Positions 32,098-41,513 of a stretch of 42,341 nucleotides of DNA are shown here, piece after piece; the stretch's first letter is position 1, and each line of letters opens with the position of its first letter. Made by a program: the position numbers and the translations under genes. The notes below the pieces were generated by a model. It ran no database searches. It saw nothing but the letters and a program-made list of their open reading frames with translations, and was not told the DNA's origin. Where the stretch lies: contig JAJXTT010000001.1 in the NCBI GenBank assembly GCA_021783525.1, positions 1 through 42,341 on the forward strand, given 5' to 3'. This DNA comes from Pseudomonadota bacterium. Lineage in GTDB: Bacteria > Pseudomonadota > Gammaproteobacteria > Burkholderiales > Gallionellaceae.

Positions 32098-33237
32098 TCA
32101 GCGGCGCGGGGTGCGTGCGAGTTGCGCGTACAACGCCAGGGTCTGCTCCAGCATCGCCTGCAGCGGAAAGAAATCGCCTGCCGGAACCGGCTCCGGGTGC
32201 TGCAGCAGGTGGGCGATGCGCTGGCCAGTCTCGTCGATGCGGTCGAGCGGCAGCAGGCCGGAAGGATAGACGACACGCAGGATTTCGCCGACACCGCCAT
32301 GGTCATAACCCGCCGTCGGCACGCCAAGCCGCAGCGCCTCCAGCGTGGTGCGCCCGAACGATTCGGGTTGCGTCGAGAGCGACAGCACCAGGCTGGACAT
32401 CGCCAGGATATTCTTCAGGTCGTCGCGCTGTCCGGTGAAGCTGATGTCAGGTTGCAGTCCCATGCTGCGCACGCGGTAGCGCAGCTTGTGCAAATAGCGC
32501 TGCTTGGACGCCGACGCGCCGCCGACGATCAGGCCATGCACCGGCAGGCCGCGGCGCTTCATCCGCGCAACCAGTTCGATGAAGTCCTCGTGTCCCTTGA
32601 GGCGGGTGATGCGGCCGGGCAGGGTGAGCAGCAGCTTGCCGGCTGCATTCGGAAACTGCGCGAAAAATGCCTGCTGCCACGCGGGGTCGGGTTTCCAGCC
32701 ATGCGGATAGGCCGCGCCATCGACGCCGCGATGGATGACCTCGATGCGCCACGGCGGCGTGTCGGGATATTCGCGCAGGATGTAGTCGCGCACGGTGTTC
32801 GATACCGCGATGACCCGCTCGCCCTGCGTCATGATGCGGCTGTAGCGGTTGACGCCGTACAGGCCGTGCACTGTGGTGACAAAACGCGGGCGCGTGGCCG
32901 GGTCCATGCCGCGCCAGGCCAGAAAGGCGATCCACGCGGGCACGCGCGAGCGCGCATGGATGACGTCGACCTGCTGCTCCAGCAGGAACTTCCGCAGCTT
33001 GCCGACCAGCAGCAGCGTTCTGAAGGCTTTCTCGCCGATCGGCCACGCAAAATGTTCGGCACCGCTTCCGGTCAGCGGAGTGACCAGCCGCCCGCCTGCC
33101 GACATCACCAGCGCCCGATGCCCGTGTTCGACCAGTGCATGGGCGATTTCGAGGGTGCCGCGTTCCACGCCGCCGGACTCGAGCGCGGGCAGCATTTGCA
33201 GGACGGTCAGTTTGTTCTGTTCTCGTTCTTCAGCCAT
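32098..33237 (-). CDS. Glycosyltransferase, GT4 type
   Basis: A 379-aa GT-B enzyme on the minus strand. N-terminal LTVLQMLPALESGGVERGTL with the glycine-rich acceptor loop, VDVIHARSRVPAWIAF; C-terminal LLTLPGRITRLKGHEDFIEL, GLIVGGASASKQRYL, FTGQRDDLKNILAMSSLVLS and STQPESFGRTTLEALRLGVP with the donor Glu residues. Codon use is GC-rich like the flanking core genes. The first 31 bases overlap the end of the ELM1-like gene; a Met at residue 15 lies inside the first beta strand and is too late. It likely works in lipopolysaccharide core or O-chain assembly. Confidence 0.88.
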   Translation of the reverse strand: MAEEREQNKLTVLQMLPALESGGVERGTLEIAHALVEHGHRALVMSAGGRLVTPLTGSGAEHFAWPIGEKAFRTLLLVGKLRKFLLEQQVDVIHARSRVPAWIAFLAWRGMDPATRPRFVTTVHGLYGVNRYSRIMTQGERVIAVSNTVRDYILREYPDTPPWRIEVIHRGVDGAAYPHGWKPDPAWQQAFFAQFPNAAGKLLLTLPGRITRLKGHEDFIELVARMKRRGLPVHGLIVGGASASKQRYLHKLRYRVRSMGLQPDISFTGQRDDLKNILAMSSLVLSLSTQPESFGRTTLEALRLGVPTAGYDHGGVGEILRVVYPSGLLPLDRIDETGQRIAHLLQHPEPVPAGDFFPLQAMLEQTLALYAQLARTPRR

Positions 33238-34172
33238 TCAAGAATCCAGGTTGCACAGCGATCCGCCTCGGCCAGCGGATGCAGGTTGGGGTGAAGCGTG
33301 CCCCTCGCGCACCACGTCACGAAGCGGGTGATGCGCTGCGCGTCGGCGAGCTGCGCAATCGCCTGGCCGACACGGCTTTTCGGCTTGACCGGCAGGTCGA
33401 ACACGCCGACATCGGCGCCCGCAGACAGCGCTTCGAACACCATCGAAGCGCTGTCGGGCGTCACCCACACCGTGCCGCTGCGGGCAAGCCGGTCGGGCAG
33501 CCAATCGGGCGACGTGGCGGTGTGGGGCACAACGGTCAGGTTGGGGGAAGGGGGGAGTTCAGCCAGAAATTCTGCCGGCGTGCGGCGCGATGTGGTCAGG
33601 GTCCAGTGCGTCTCCGGGGTGCGCGCGAGCATGCTCTTGATCTGCAGCTGGATCGCGTCGCTGTGCCATTCGAAATGCGGCGAAACGCCGCCGATCAGTA
33701 GCAAACCTTGGCGCGCATCGCGAGTCGCCGCAGGGCGGATGCGGTTCAATGCCCCTTCGGTCACCAGCGTGCGCGCATCTGCCGCGATGCCATCGTGCCG
33801 GGGAAGGATGCACAAGTCGAACCAGCGGCGCGGCAGGCTCGGCTTCATCAGTACCACCGCGCGCCCGCCGCGCGCGCGCCGCGCCGCCAGCAGGGTCAGG
33901 TGCGTGGCGTGGCCGGCGCCCACGATCAGATCGGGTGAGGGAAGCGCCGTGCCGGGCGAGCGTTTCAGCCACCACGCCAGCCACGCGCGCCAGGCCGGCA
34001 GCGCGGGGAGGGTGCGAATTTCGCTGGGGGTGGCGCGCGCCAGCGCCTCGGCCAAGCCCAGCGACTGGTTCACGTGCCCCGGCTTGCCGTCGCTGACGAT
34101 CCAGACACGCAGCGGCGGATCGCTGGCGACGGATTCAGACAACGGGCTGCCCCATAACGTCGTGCAGCCCAT
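33207..34172 (-). CDS. ELM1/GtrOC1-family protein (DUF1022)
   Basis: A 321-aa protein matching the ELM1 family: VWIVSDGKPGHVNQSLGLAE, DLIVGAGHATHLTLLAARRA, KPSLPRRWFDLCILPRHDG, LLLIGGVSPHFEWHS and VTPDSASMVFEALSAG. The fold is GT-B-like and relatives in proteobacteria sit in lipopolysaccharide clusters, but the biochemical role is not settled. ATG 34172 has AGGGA almost touching the start codon, so a slightly later start such as TTG 34142 is possible. Its tail overlaps the GT4 gene by 31 bases, suggesting co-expression. Confidence 0.83.
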   Translation of the reverse strand: MGCTTLWGSPLSESVASDPPLRVWIVSDGKPGHVNQSLGLAEALARATPSEIRTLPALPAWRAWLAWWLKRSPGTALPSPDLIVGAGHATHLTLLAARRARGGRAVVLMKPSLPRRWFDLCILPRHDGIAADARTLVTEGALNRIRPAATRDARQGLLLIGGVSPHFEWHSDAIQLQIKSMLARTPETHWTLTTSRRTPAEFLAELPPSPNLTVVPHTATSPDWLPDRLARSGTVWVTPDSASMVFEALSAGADVGVFDLPVKPKSRVGQAIAQLADAQRITRFVTWCARGTLHPNLHPLAEADRCATWILEWLKNENRTN

Positions 34173-34345
34173 TCCCTGTCATTGTCGGCCGGACTTCGCG
34201 CGGCCAGACCTGCGCAGGCCGGGCAGTGTTTTCATCGAGTGACGGAAGGTCAGGGGACATGACGTAAGCGGCGCGGCTTGAGTGGCGCAAAGTGTAAACC
34301 ATTCCGTCAGGACGACCCGAAAGCCGGTCGCGCGTGCGCCCCGTG

Positions 34346-35452
34346 CTAGAGCGCCTCGGACCACCTGCGGTCAAGCATCGCCTGCCAGCCGTAGGGCGCG
34401 GGGTCGAGTACGGGCGTGCGGCCCTGCATCACGTCGACCAGCAGTTCCGCCGCGGCGGGCGCCATCGTCACGCCATAGCGGAAGTGCCCGGTGTTGACGA
34501 ACGCGTTGTCGAAATCGGGGTGACGGTCGATGACCGGGATGTTGTCGGGCGAGCCGGGGCGCAGACCGGCCCAGTGCTGCACCGGCTGCAAGCCGGTCAG
34601 CGCCGGCAGCAGCTCGGCGGCTTCGCCATGCAGGCGCTGGCGCGTGGCATCGTCGGTCGACGTGTCGAATCCGGCGTCTTCGAGCGTGCTGCCCACCAGC
34701 ACATGACCATCGCGACGCGGGATCAGGTACAGGCCCCTGCGATACAGGATCGTGTCGAGCACACCGGGCTGCAACCTGAACAGCAGCATCTGCCCGCGAA
34801 TCGGCCGAATCTGCGGAACGGGCGCCAGCCCGGCCAGGCTCAGGCCGGACCATGCCCCGGTGGTCAGCACCACGCTGTCTGCGGGCAACGTGTCCAGGCT
34901 TGTCTGCACCGCCGTAACCCGTCTGCCCTGCGTCAGCACCCCGGTGGCGGGACAATGCTCCCGTATCACGCCGCCCAGCTGCACCACGGCCGCGTGCATC
35001 GCGGCCACCAGGCGCGGGTTGCGCACCTGCGCCACGTCGGGGAGCCAGACGGGCGCTTGCTCGCAGGCGCTGGGCGCGGCTTGCAGGATGTCCGGACAGC
35101 CCTGTTCCCCCGCCATCCCGTGCTGCGCGCACCAGGCCAGCGCCCGTTCCGGCGCGGCCACGTCCAGCGCCAGCATCCCGCAGCGCCAGAATTCCGCGTC
35201 CTGGCCGGATGTGGCTTCAATTCCTGCCACCCAGTCGGCATAGATTGCCATCGAGTGCAATGCGAGCGTGGAAACGGGGCCGGGATAGTCCCAGGGCAGC
35301 AGCGGAGAGAGGATGCCGCCCCCGGCCCAGGACGACTCGCCGCCGGTCCGGCCGCGTTCCAGCAGGGTCACCCCATGGCCGCGTCGCAGCAGCGCCAGCG
35401 CAACGCTCAGGCCCGACACGCCGCCGCCAACCACGAGCGTGTGCCCGCTCAA
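34346..35452 (-). CDS. thiO: Glycine oxidase ThiO, FAD-dependent
   Basis: A 368-aa D-amino acid oxidase-type flavoprotein that oxidises glycine to iminoglycine for the thiazole half of thiamine. The FAD-binding start is HTLVVGGGVSGLSVALALLR, followed by RTGGESSWAGGGILSPLLPW, the motif typical of ThiO, then GVIREHCPATGVL, IRPIRGQMLLF and a C-terminal NTGHFRYGVTMAPAAAEL. The frame is open to 35656, but the extension has no sense; TTG at 35452-35450 has AGGGGA just upstream and gives the normal length, so TTG is the likely start. It is transcribed away from the pilin operon. Confidence 0.88.
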   Translation of the reverse strand: MSGHTLVVGGGVSGLSVALALLRRGHGVTLLERGRTGGESSWAGGGILSPLLPWDYPGPVSTLALHSMAIYADWVAGIEATSGQDAEFWRCGMLALDVAAPERALAWCAQHGMAGEQGCPDILQAAPSACEQAPVWLPDVAQVRNPRLVAAMHAAVVQLGGVIREHCPATGVLTQGRRVTAVQTSLDTLPADSVVLTTGAWSGLSLAGLAPVPQIRPIRGQMLLFRLQPGVLDTILYRRGLYLIPRRDGHVLVGSTLEDAGFDTSTDDATRQRLHGEAAELLPALTGLQPVQHWAGLRPGSPDNIPVIDRHPDFDNAFVNTGHFRYGVTMAPAAAELLVDVMQGRTPVLDPAPYGWQAMLDRRWSEAL

Positions 35453-35679
35453 GCCGTGTTCCCCTCGGGCGCAATGAAATAAGGATCGTGTGACATGGCC
35501 GCATTCTAGGGAGGATTCCCCGCGCTGGCCATGCGTCACCCACGGCGCGCCCCTACAGAATTTGCGTCGTGTGCCGTAATCAGCAGATAGCGCAATTCCG
35601 GTTGCGGAGAGAGGGGGGCGGGCGCGTTGAACGCCGATTCCCGCCTGTTCGCCCAAAAACGCCAGTCATCGGCCAACCG

Positions 35680-35695
35680 TGGCACCTTGCCTGCG
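35680..35695 (+). promoter_or_regulatory. Sigma-54-type promoter candidate ahead of pilE
   Basis: TGGCACCTTGCCTGCG matches the -24/-12 consensus TGGCACGNNNNTTGCA at the key positions: the GG at -24, CAC, and GC at the correct 12-base spacing in CTGC. The predicted RNA start lies about 12 bases later, near 35706, giving a leader of about 28 bases with AAGGGACGAGAG before ATG 35734. Type IV pilin genes in Pseudomonas are known to use sigma-54. The rest of the 281-base gap between thiO and pilE shows no gene. Confidence 0.5.
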
Positions 35696-35733
35696 CGACG
35701 ATTAGGATCCAGGACATACAAAAGGGACGAGAG

Positions 35734-36132
35734 ATGAAGCCAGGCAGACAAAACGGGTTCACACTGATCGAGCTGATGATCACCGTGGCGATCATTGCCA
35801 TTCTGGCGGCGATCGCCTATCCGGCCTATACGCAACACGTCGTTCGTGGCAACCGCGCGGCAGCGCAGGCGCAGATGATGGATATCGCGAACCGCCAGCA
35901 GCAATACTTTCTCGCCAACCGGGGATACGCGTCCAGCGTGAATGACCTGGGGTATACGATGCCGCCAAATGTGCAGGCGAAGTATGCGCTGAACCCGGCG
36001 AATATGGGCGTGAACAATGCTGCAAGCCCACCTGTTTTCACCATTACCTTCGTCCCATCGGGTTCGCAGGCCAGCGATGGCAACCTGACCCTCAATAGCC
36101 AAGGCGACAAAACGCCCGCAGCAAAATGGTAA
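35734..36132 (+). CDS. pilE: Type IV pilin, PilE-type
   Basis: A 132-aa prepilin: seven-residue leader MKPGRQNG with cleavage before FTLIELMITVAIIAILAAIA, the class IV pilin N-terminal helix with Glu5. A short beta domain follows (AQAQMMDIANRQQQYFLANR, YASSVNDLGYTMP), as in the minor pilin PilE of the fimU-pilE operons. PilD cleaves and methylates the N-terminus; the product helps prime pilus assembly. The start has AAGGGACGAGAG upstream. It heads a run of pilin genes with short overlaps; it overlaps pilV by seven bases. Confidence 0.92.
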   Translation: MKPGRQNGFTLIELMITVAIIAILAAIAYPAYTQHVVRGNRAAAQAQMMDIANRQQQYFLANRGYASSVNDLGYTMPPNVQAKYALNPANMGVNNAASPPVFTITFVPSGSQASDGNLTLNSQGDKTPAAKW

Positions 36133-36710
36133 CGAACCGACCCTTGACCCGGGTGAAGGCCCAGCACGGCACCACGCTGCTCGAGGTGCTGGTCACCATC
36201 GTCATCCTCACGATCGGCCTGCTGGGTCTGGCCGGCCTGCAAACCCGCCTGCAGTCATCCGAAATGGAAGCCTATCAGCGTTCGCAGGCGCTGATCCTGC
36301 TGAACGACATGGCCAGCCGCATCGCCACCAACCGCGCCAACGCGGCGAACTATGCCGTGGCCGCCCCCACGACGTCGCCGCTGGGCGTGGGTGCGGACTG
36401 CGCACCCGCCGGTACCTCGACCCAGGAAGTCGACGCCAGCCAGTGGTGCGAAGCACTGCAGGGCGCGGCGGAAACCCTGAGCACCAGCAGCGTTGGCGCC
36501 ATGGTCGGTGGACGCGGCTGCGTCGAGTCACTCGGCAGCGGCGAATACCGCATCACCGTCGCGTGGCAAGGGCTGACTCCCATGACGGGGCCGGCCTCCA
36601 GCTGCGGCACCGGCCTCTACGCAGGCGCAACCGGCACGGCTTGCACCGGCGACCTGTGCCGCCGCACCGTCACCACCATCGTTCGCATTGGCGATCTGAC
36701 CGCATCATGA
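36126..36710 (+). CDS. pilV: Minor pilin PilV
   Basis: A 194-aa prepilin with a 15-residue leader ending QHG, then TTLLEVLVTIVILTIGLLGLAGLQTRLQ (Glu5 present), the PilV pattern, including the following SSEMEAYQRSQALILLNDMA typical of the family. Several cysteines in the C-terminal half (for example DCAP, QWCEAL, GRGCVES, SSCGTGL, TACTGDLC) may form disulfides. It overlaps pilE by seven bases and pilW by four. Its role is in the pilus-tip priming complex with PilW, PilX and PilY1. Confidence 0.9.
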   Translation: MVTNRPLTRVKAQHGTTLLEVLVTIVILTIGLLGLAGLQTRLQSSEMEAYQRSQALILLNDMASRIATNRANAANYAVAAPTTSPLGVGADCAPAGTSTQEVDASQWCEALQGAAETLSTSSVGAMVGGRGCVESLGSGEYRITVAWQGLTPMTGPASSCGTGLYAGATGTACTGDLCRRTVTTIVRIGDLTAS

Positions 36711-37705
36711 GCCCCATACTATCTGTCCGCTCCCGCGCTTCCGCTGCACGGCCTGTGCAACGCGGCCTTTCGCTGATCGAGTTGATGATCGCCCTGACCA
36801 TCGGCATGGTAGTCATGGCGGCCCTCGGCGCGCTGCTACTGAGCATCACGCGAAACAACAGCGAATTGGCCAAGTCCAATGCCCAGATCGAAAGCGGCCG
36901 GTTCGCGATCCAGTTGCTGCAGGCTGACCTTGTCCACGCAGGATTCTGGGGCGAAGTGAGACCTGCGACACCGACTGCCATTCCCGACCCCTGCCTGGCC
37001 GTTGCATCCTGGGATGCAGCCTACAAGGCCAATATGCTGGCGATCCCGGTGATGGGATACGACAGCAGCACTGTTCCAGGCGGCTGTACCGTGGTCAGCG
37101 GGGTGCAGGCCAACAGCGATGTGCTGGTGGTGCGCCATGCGAATACATGTGTGACGGGCGCCGGATGTGAAGGCGATACGGCAGCCAATCCTGATGATGG
37201 GCCGCATATTCAGTTGTCCCGCTGCGGCACCAAGTCGCCTCCCGAGGCCCCGTATGTGATCGACTCCACGACGTTCCCGCTCACAAACAGGAACTGCACG
37301 ACGATCGCTGACCGCCGTAAGGTCGTTTCCAATATTTATTACGTCTCGGGCAATACGTTAAGGCGCGCATCCTTTGTTGACGGTTCCTATCAAACCCAGC
37401 CCTTGATCGACGGCATCGAGGCCATGCGGTTCGAATACGGCCTCGACACCACGAACGATGGCAGCCCGGATAGCTACGTCTCGTGCGCACCGTGCACCCT
37501 GGCTCAGCTTCCCAACATCGTCGCCGTCAAGATTTATGTCCTCGCGCGCAACCCCGAGGTCACGCCCGGCTACACGGACAGCAAGTCCTACCAGTTAGGG
37601 GCCGCGACATACACGGTCCCGACGGCCGATGTTGGCTTCAAGCGCCACGTCTTTTCCACCACCGTCCGACTCGTCAATCCGTCCGGACGCAGGGAGGTTC
37701 CATGA
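36707..37705 (+). CDS. pilW: Minor pilin PilW
   Basis: A 332-aa prepilin with a 20-residue leader ending VQRG, then LSLIELMIALTIGMVVMAAL (Glu5 present), and the PilW family's IESGRFAIQLLQADLVHAGF a little further on. The large C-terminal domain ends with YTVPTADVGFKRHVFSTTV, VRLVNPSGRR, as in PilW proteins. ATG 36707 overlaps the pilV stop as ATGA; the frame extends upstream only within pilV. It overlaps pilX by four bases. Confidence 0.9.
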   Translation: MSPILSVRSRASAARPVQRGLSLIELMIALTIGMVVMAALGALLLSITRNNSELAKSNAQIESGRFAIQLLQADLVHAGFWGEVRPATPTAIPDPCLAVASWDAAYKANMLAIPVMGYDSSTVPGGCTVVSGVQANSDVLVVRHANTCVTGAGCEGDTAANPDDGPHIQLSRCGTKSPPEAPYVIDSTTFPLTNRNCTTIADRRKVVSNIYYVSGNTLRRASFVDGSYQTQPLIDGIEAMRFEYGLDTTNDGSPDSYVSCAPCTLAQLPNIVAVKIYVLARNPEVTPGYTDSKSYQLGAATYTVPTADVGFKRHVFSTTVRLVNPSGRREVP

Positions 37706-38208
37706 ATCAGATGACCACGCTGCGCCGCCAGCGCGGTGTCACGCTCATCGTCGGCCTCGTCATGCTGGTGATCATCACCCTGCTCGTGGCGTCTGCCTTC
37801 ACACTGAGCTCCACCAACCTCAAGGCGGTCGGCAACATGCAGTTCAGGGACGAGGCCACCGCTGCGGCCAATGTGGCGATCGAGCGCGTGGTGAGCCACG
37901 ATTTCACGGTCACGCCCGCAGCGAGCACCGAGACCGTGAACATCGGTGGCGCCGCCTACACGGTCAACGTGGCCGCCCCGACCTGTGTCAGGGCGCTTGG
38001 CATCAGGACCCTGCCGGCAAGCGACCCGGATGCATTGCAGTGCGCAATCGGTTCTGGAGGCACCCCTGTCTGCTTCGAAACGGTCTGGGAAGTCAGCGCG
38101 TCGGTCAGCCCGACTGGTGGAGCGGCGGCGGTAACCGGTGCCGCCGTCACGATCAGGCAGGGCATCAGAAAACGACTGAGCGTCTCCAAATTGAGTAGTT
38201 GCGCTTGA
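37702..38208 (+). CDS. pilX: Minor pilin PilX
   Basis: A 168-aa PilX-type prepilin: leader MNQMTTLRRQRG, then VTLIVGLVMLVIITLLVASA. It lacks the usual Glu5, as PilX-N proteins commonly do. Downstream is FTLSSTNLKAVGNMQFRDEA and a small cysteine-containing globular part. Strong AGGGAGG at 37691-37697 precedes ATG 37702, which overlaps the pilW stop. PilX with PilW and PilY1 forms the pilus-tip complex. Confidence 0.88.
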   Translation: MNQMTTLRRQRGVTLIVGLVMLVIITLLVASAFTLSSTNLKAVGNMQFRDEATAAANVAIERVVSHDFTVTPAASTETVNIGGAAYTVNVAAPTCVRALGIRTLPASDPDALQCAIGSGGTPVCFETVWEVSASVSPTGGAAAVTGAAVTIRQGIRKRLSVSKLSSCA

Positions 38209-38255
38209 TCGAATCGATAACGTGCGTCGCCCGTGGGCGGCTGGGAGTGGATGAC

Positions 38256-41200
38256 ATGTCCAACAAACTGATGAAGATGGCGCTCGCGGCGTTCCTGGCA
38301 TGTGTGCAGGGCAGTGTGCGGGCAGAGGATATTGATCTGTTCGTCGGCGATCCAGTGGGAGCGCCGTCGAACGTGTTGATCGTTGTTGACAACAGCTCGA
38401 ACTGGTCTGCCAACAACCAGAACTGGCCCACTGACCCTGCAGCGCCCGCTGGTTGTGGCAATAACTGCAACAGCAAGCAAGGCTACTATGAGATCAAGGC
38501 GCTTCGCACCGTGATCGACGGCCTCCCCACGGACGCATCGGGCAACGTGGCGATGAATATTGGCCTCATGCTATTCAACAACTCCAGCGCAACACGGGAC
38601 GGCGCTTATGTGCGCTTCCACGTGCGCCCAATGACCGCTGCCAATCGGGCGGCCTTACTGGCCAAGCTCGATGAGATCATCAGCAATTTCAGCACCGAGA
38701 CAGCGGCGTCGTCCGTGCAATATGGCGCTGCTCTGTTCGATGCCTTCAAGTATTTCGGCGGCTACACCAATCCCGCCAGCGTCGCCAGCAACCCGACCAA
38801 CCCGCCCGCCCCGCCGACCAACCCGACCTACCAGGGCATCAACGTATTCGGGACAGAGTTCTGGGGCTCGAACAATGCCGACGGCACCAAACCCGACCCG
38901 GCCGCCTACCTCGACGCGGAGTACTACAACCAGATCACCGGAATCCCGTGCGGCCGCAACTTTATCATCCTCGTCGGCAACGGCTTCCCGGCGACGGACA
39001 GCGTCTCATCATCGAACATGGGCGACGTGCTCGCGAAACTCATCAATCCGTCGAACCCGGCTGCGACGATCACCGAGTTTCCGCTGATCGCCACCGGTGC
39101 GCTCCCGGTTAGCAACGCCGTCGGCCGCTACGCCGACGAATTCGCGGATTTTCTGCGCAGAACCGATGTCGACGGCACCCAATCGGCCCAGCAGAATGTC
39201 ACGACCTACGCGATCGATGTCTACCGGGCCCAGCAGGATACCAATCAGACCGCGCTGCTGCGCAACGTGGCCGCGTATGGGGGCGGAAAATACTTCGCGG
39301 CGACCAACGAAGCCGCGCTGCGGTCGGCTTTCGACGATATTTTTTCGGAAATCAACAGCGTCAACTCCGCTTTCGCCTCGGCCAGCCTTCCGGTCAGCGT
39401 CAATACCCAGGGCACGTATCTGAACCAGGTTTACATCGGCATGTTCAGGCCTGAGATCACGCCCAGGTGGTACGGAAATCTGAAGCAATACCAGTTCAGG
39501 GCCAACGTGGATACGAGCGGGAACATCGTGTCAGTCGTCCTGGCCGACAGATTCAACAACGACGCGATCAACTCTCAGAACGGTTTCATACTTCCGACCG
39601 CGACAAGCTTCTGGACCCCTTCCCTGGCAGATGCGTATTGGATAGCCCAACCGTCTGGTGCGTGCGTGACGACGGGATGCCGGGAGTCCAATTCGCCGGA
39701 CGGGGAGGTGGTGGAGAAAGGCGCGGCCGCCTACAAGCTGCGCGCAATCGCGCCCGCCGACCGCAGCGTGAAGACATGCGCCGGCTTGACGTGCAGCGGC
39801 GGACTGGTGAACTTCGATACCACCGCCGGCCCGAACGCGACGGCCCTGGGTGTCGCGAGCGCTGACCGGGACAACCTCATCAACTGGGTGCGCGGCCAGA
39901 ACGTGGACAATGAACTCACCAAGGGAACATCGGTGATGCGGCCCTCGGTGCACGGCGACGTCGTCCATTCGCGCCCGCTGGCGATTGATTACGGCGGCAC
40001 CACCGGCGTGGTGGTGTTTTATGGCGGGAATGACGGGATGTTCCGCGCCATCGACGGCAGAAAGACGGACACGTCGGGGAACCCCACAAGCGCGGGCAAC
40101 GAACTGTGGTCTTTCGTGGCACCCGAACATTGGGCCAAGCTCAAGCGGCTGAAGAGCAACTCCCCGGCGATCACGTTTCCGGACGCGGTGTACAACCCGG
40201 CAGATCCGGCCCCGACGCCCAAGGATTATTTCTTCGACGGCTCGATCGGGGTTTACCGCGAGGGCAGCACCGTGTGGGTCTATCCCACCATGCGGCGTGG
40301 CGGCGACTCGGTCTATGCCTTTGACGTAAGTACGCCGGCAAGTCCCCTCCTGAAATGGAAGCGCGGGCCTGCCGAACTGTCCAACGTCGGTCAGACCTGG
40401 TCGGAGCCAAAAGTCGTCAAGGTGGCAGGCTATCCTACCCTGGCAGCCACAACCAAGACGCCCGTGATCATCATGGGCGGCGGCTACGACACCTGCGAAG
40501 ACCAGAATGTCGCGCCGAACACGGCGTGCACCTCGCCCAAGGGCAACCGGATTTTTGTGCTGAACGCAATTACCGGAACGGTGCTGCAGACGCTCGGTAC
40601 GGGTGTCGGCGACGGCGATGCCATCGGTCGCAGTGTGGCCGCCGATGTCACGGCAGTGGACAGCGACGGCGACGGCTACGTGGACGTGGCCTATGCGGTC
40701 GACACCGGCGCCAACGTCTATCGGATCAATATCGGTTCAAATACGCCCGGGGATGCGACTGCGGGTTGGACGATCACCAAAATCGCGTCGTTGGGCTGTA
40801 CAGGCACCGCATCGTGCAACCGCAAGTTCCTGTATGCGCCCGAGGTGGTGGTCGGCACCGGTTTCAACGCCGTCCTGATGGGGTCCGGCAACCGCGAGCA
40901 ACCGTTGTTGAATGATGCGGCGACGCTTGTCGACAACGCCTTCTTCATGATCAAGGATGACCGCTCAGCGAGCCCAGCCGTGATCACGACCGCTGCGCTG
41001 GCGTCGGTTAATCCGGATACAGGCGTGGCGACCCCACCTGCATCCTTGCCGGACAAGGGCTGGTATCTGGCATTGGGCAGCGACAGCGGCTGTGACCCCA
41101 TTACCCACGCTGGCTGTCACGACAAGGAACAGGTGGTGACCTCTGCTGTGGTGGTGGCCGGCGTGGCTTATTTCAGCACCCATATGCCTCTTGTGCCAAC

Positions 41201-41513
41201 CCAATGTGGCACGAGTCTTGGCCTGGCGCGTGGCTATGCCGTGAATTACCTGAACGGGTCCGGCCGAAATGGCGGCTCACTTTTCAATGATTTCGCCGGC
41301 GGAGGACTCGCGCCGTCTCCCGTCACAGCGGTGGTCTCGCTTACCCTGACGAATACAGACGGCACAACCGCGACCGATGCGAACGGTCAGCCGTTGACTG
41401 CCAACGTACCGGTCATTATTGGCGGAGGCGGTATTTCCGGACTTGACCCAACGCTTGTGAATGTCAATCCGTCTGGCGTGCGGGGTCGCGTTTACTGGTA
41501 TATCGAGCAATGA
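38256..41513 (+). CDS. pilY1: Type IV pilus tip adhesin PilY1
   Basis: A 1085-aa exported protein. A signal peptide (MSNKLMKMALAAFLACVQG..., probable cleavage after VRA at residue 23) is followed by a von Willebrand factor A-like region starting VLIVVDNSSNW, whose MIDAS motif is degenerate (DNSSN rather than DxSxS), and a proline-rich stretch near NPTNPPAPPTNPTYQ. The C-terminal 550 residues are the PilC/PilY1 beta-propeller with VVHSRPLAIDYGG, VVFYGGNDGMFRAIDG and the calcium-loop-like DSDGDGYVDVAYAVDTGANV near residue 805. The frame is open from 38199, but ATG 38256 with GGGAG upstream starts the signal peptide. PilY1 caps the pilus, controls retraction and mediates adhesion. Confidence 0.93.
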   Translation: MSNKLMKMALAAFLACVQGSVRAEDIDLFVGDPVGAPSNVLIVVDNSSNWSANNQNWPTDPAAPAGCGNNCNSKQGYYEIKALRTVIDGLPTDASGNVAMNIGLMLFNNSSATRDGAYVRFHVRPMTAANRAALLAKLDEIISNFSTETAASSVQYGAALFDAFKYFGGYTNPASVASNPTNPPAPPTNPTYQGINVFGTEFWGSNNADGTKPDPAAYLDAEYYNQITGIPCGRNFIILVGNGFPATDSVSSSNMGDVLAKLINPSNPAATITEFPLIATGALPVSNAVGRYADEFADFLRRTDVDGTQSAQQNVTTYAIDVYRAQQDTNQTALLRNVAAYGGGKYFAATNEAALRSAFDDIFSEINSVNSAFASASLPVSVNTQGTYLNQVYIGMFRPEITPRWYGNLKQYQFRANVDTSGNIVSVVLADRFNNDAINSQNGFILPTATSFWTPSLADAYWIAQPSGACVTTGCRESNSPDGEVVEKGAAAYKLRAIAPADRSVKTCAGLTCSGGLVNFDTTAGPNATALGVASADRDNLINWVRGQNVDNELTKGTSVMRPSVHGDVVHSRPLAIDYGGTTGVVVFYGGNDGMFRAIDGRKTDTSGNPTSAGNELWSFVAPEHWAKLKRLKSNSPAITFPDAVYNPADPAPTPKDYFFDGSIGVYREGSTVWVYPTMRRGGDSVYAFDVSTPASPLLKWKRGPAELSNVGQTWSEPKVVKVAGYPTLAATTKTPVIIMGGGYDTCEDQNVAPNTACTSPKGNRIFVLNAITGTVLQTLGTGVGDGDAIGRSVAADVTAVDSDGDGYVDVAYAVDTGANVYRINIGSNTPGDATAGWTITKIASLGCTGTASCNRKFLYAPEVVVGTGFNAVLMGSGNREQPLLNDAATLVDNAFFMIKDDRSASPAVITTAALASVNPDTGVATPPASLPDKGWYLALGSDSGCDPITHAGCHDKEQVVTSAVVVAGVAYFSTHMPLVPTQCGTSLGLARGYAVNYLNGSGRNGGSLFNDFAGGGLAPSPVTAVVSLTLTNTDGTTATDANGQPLTANVPVIIGGGGISGLDPTLVNVNPSGVRGRVYWYIEQ

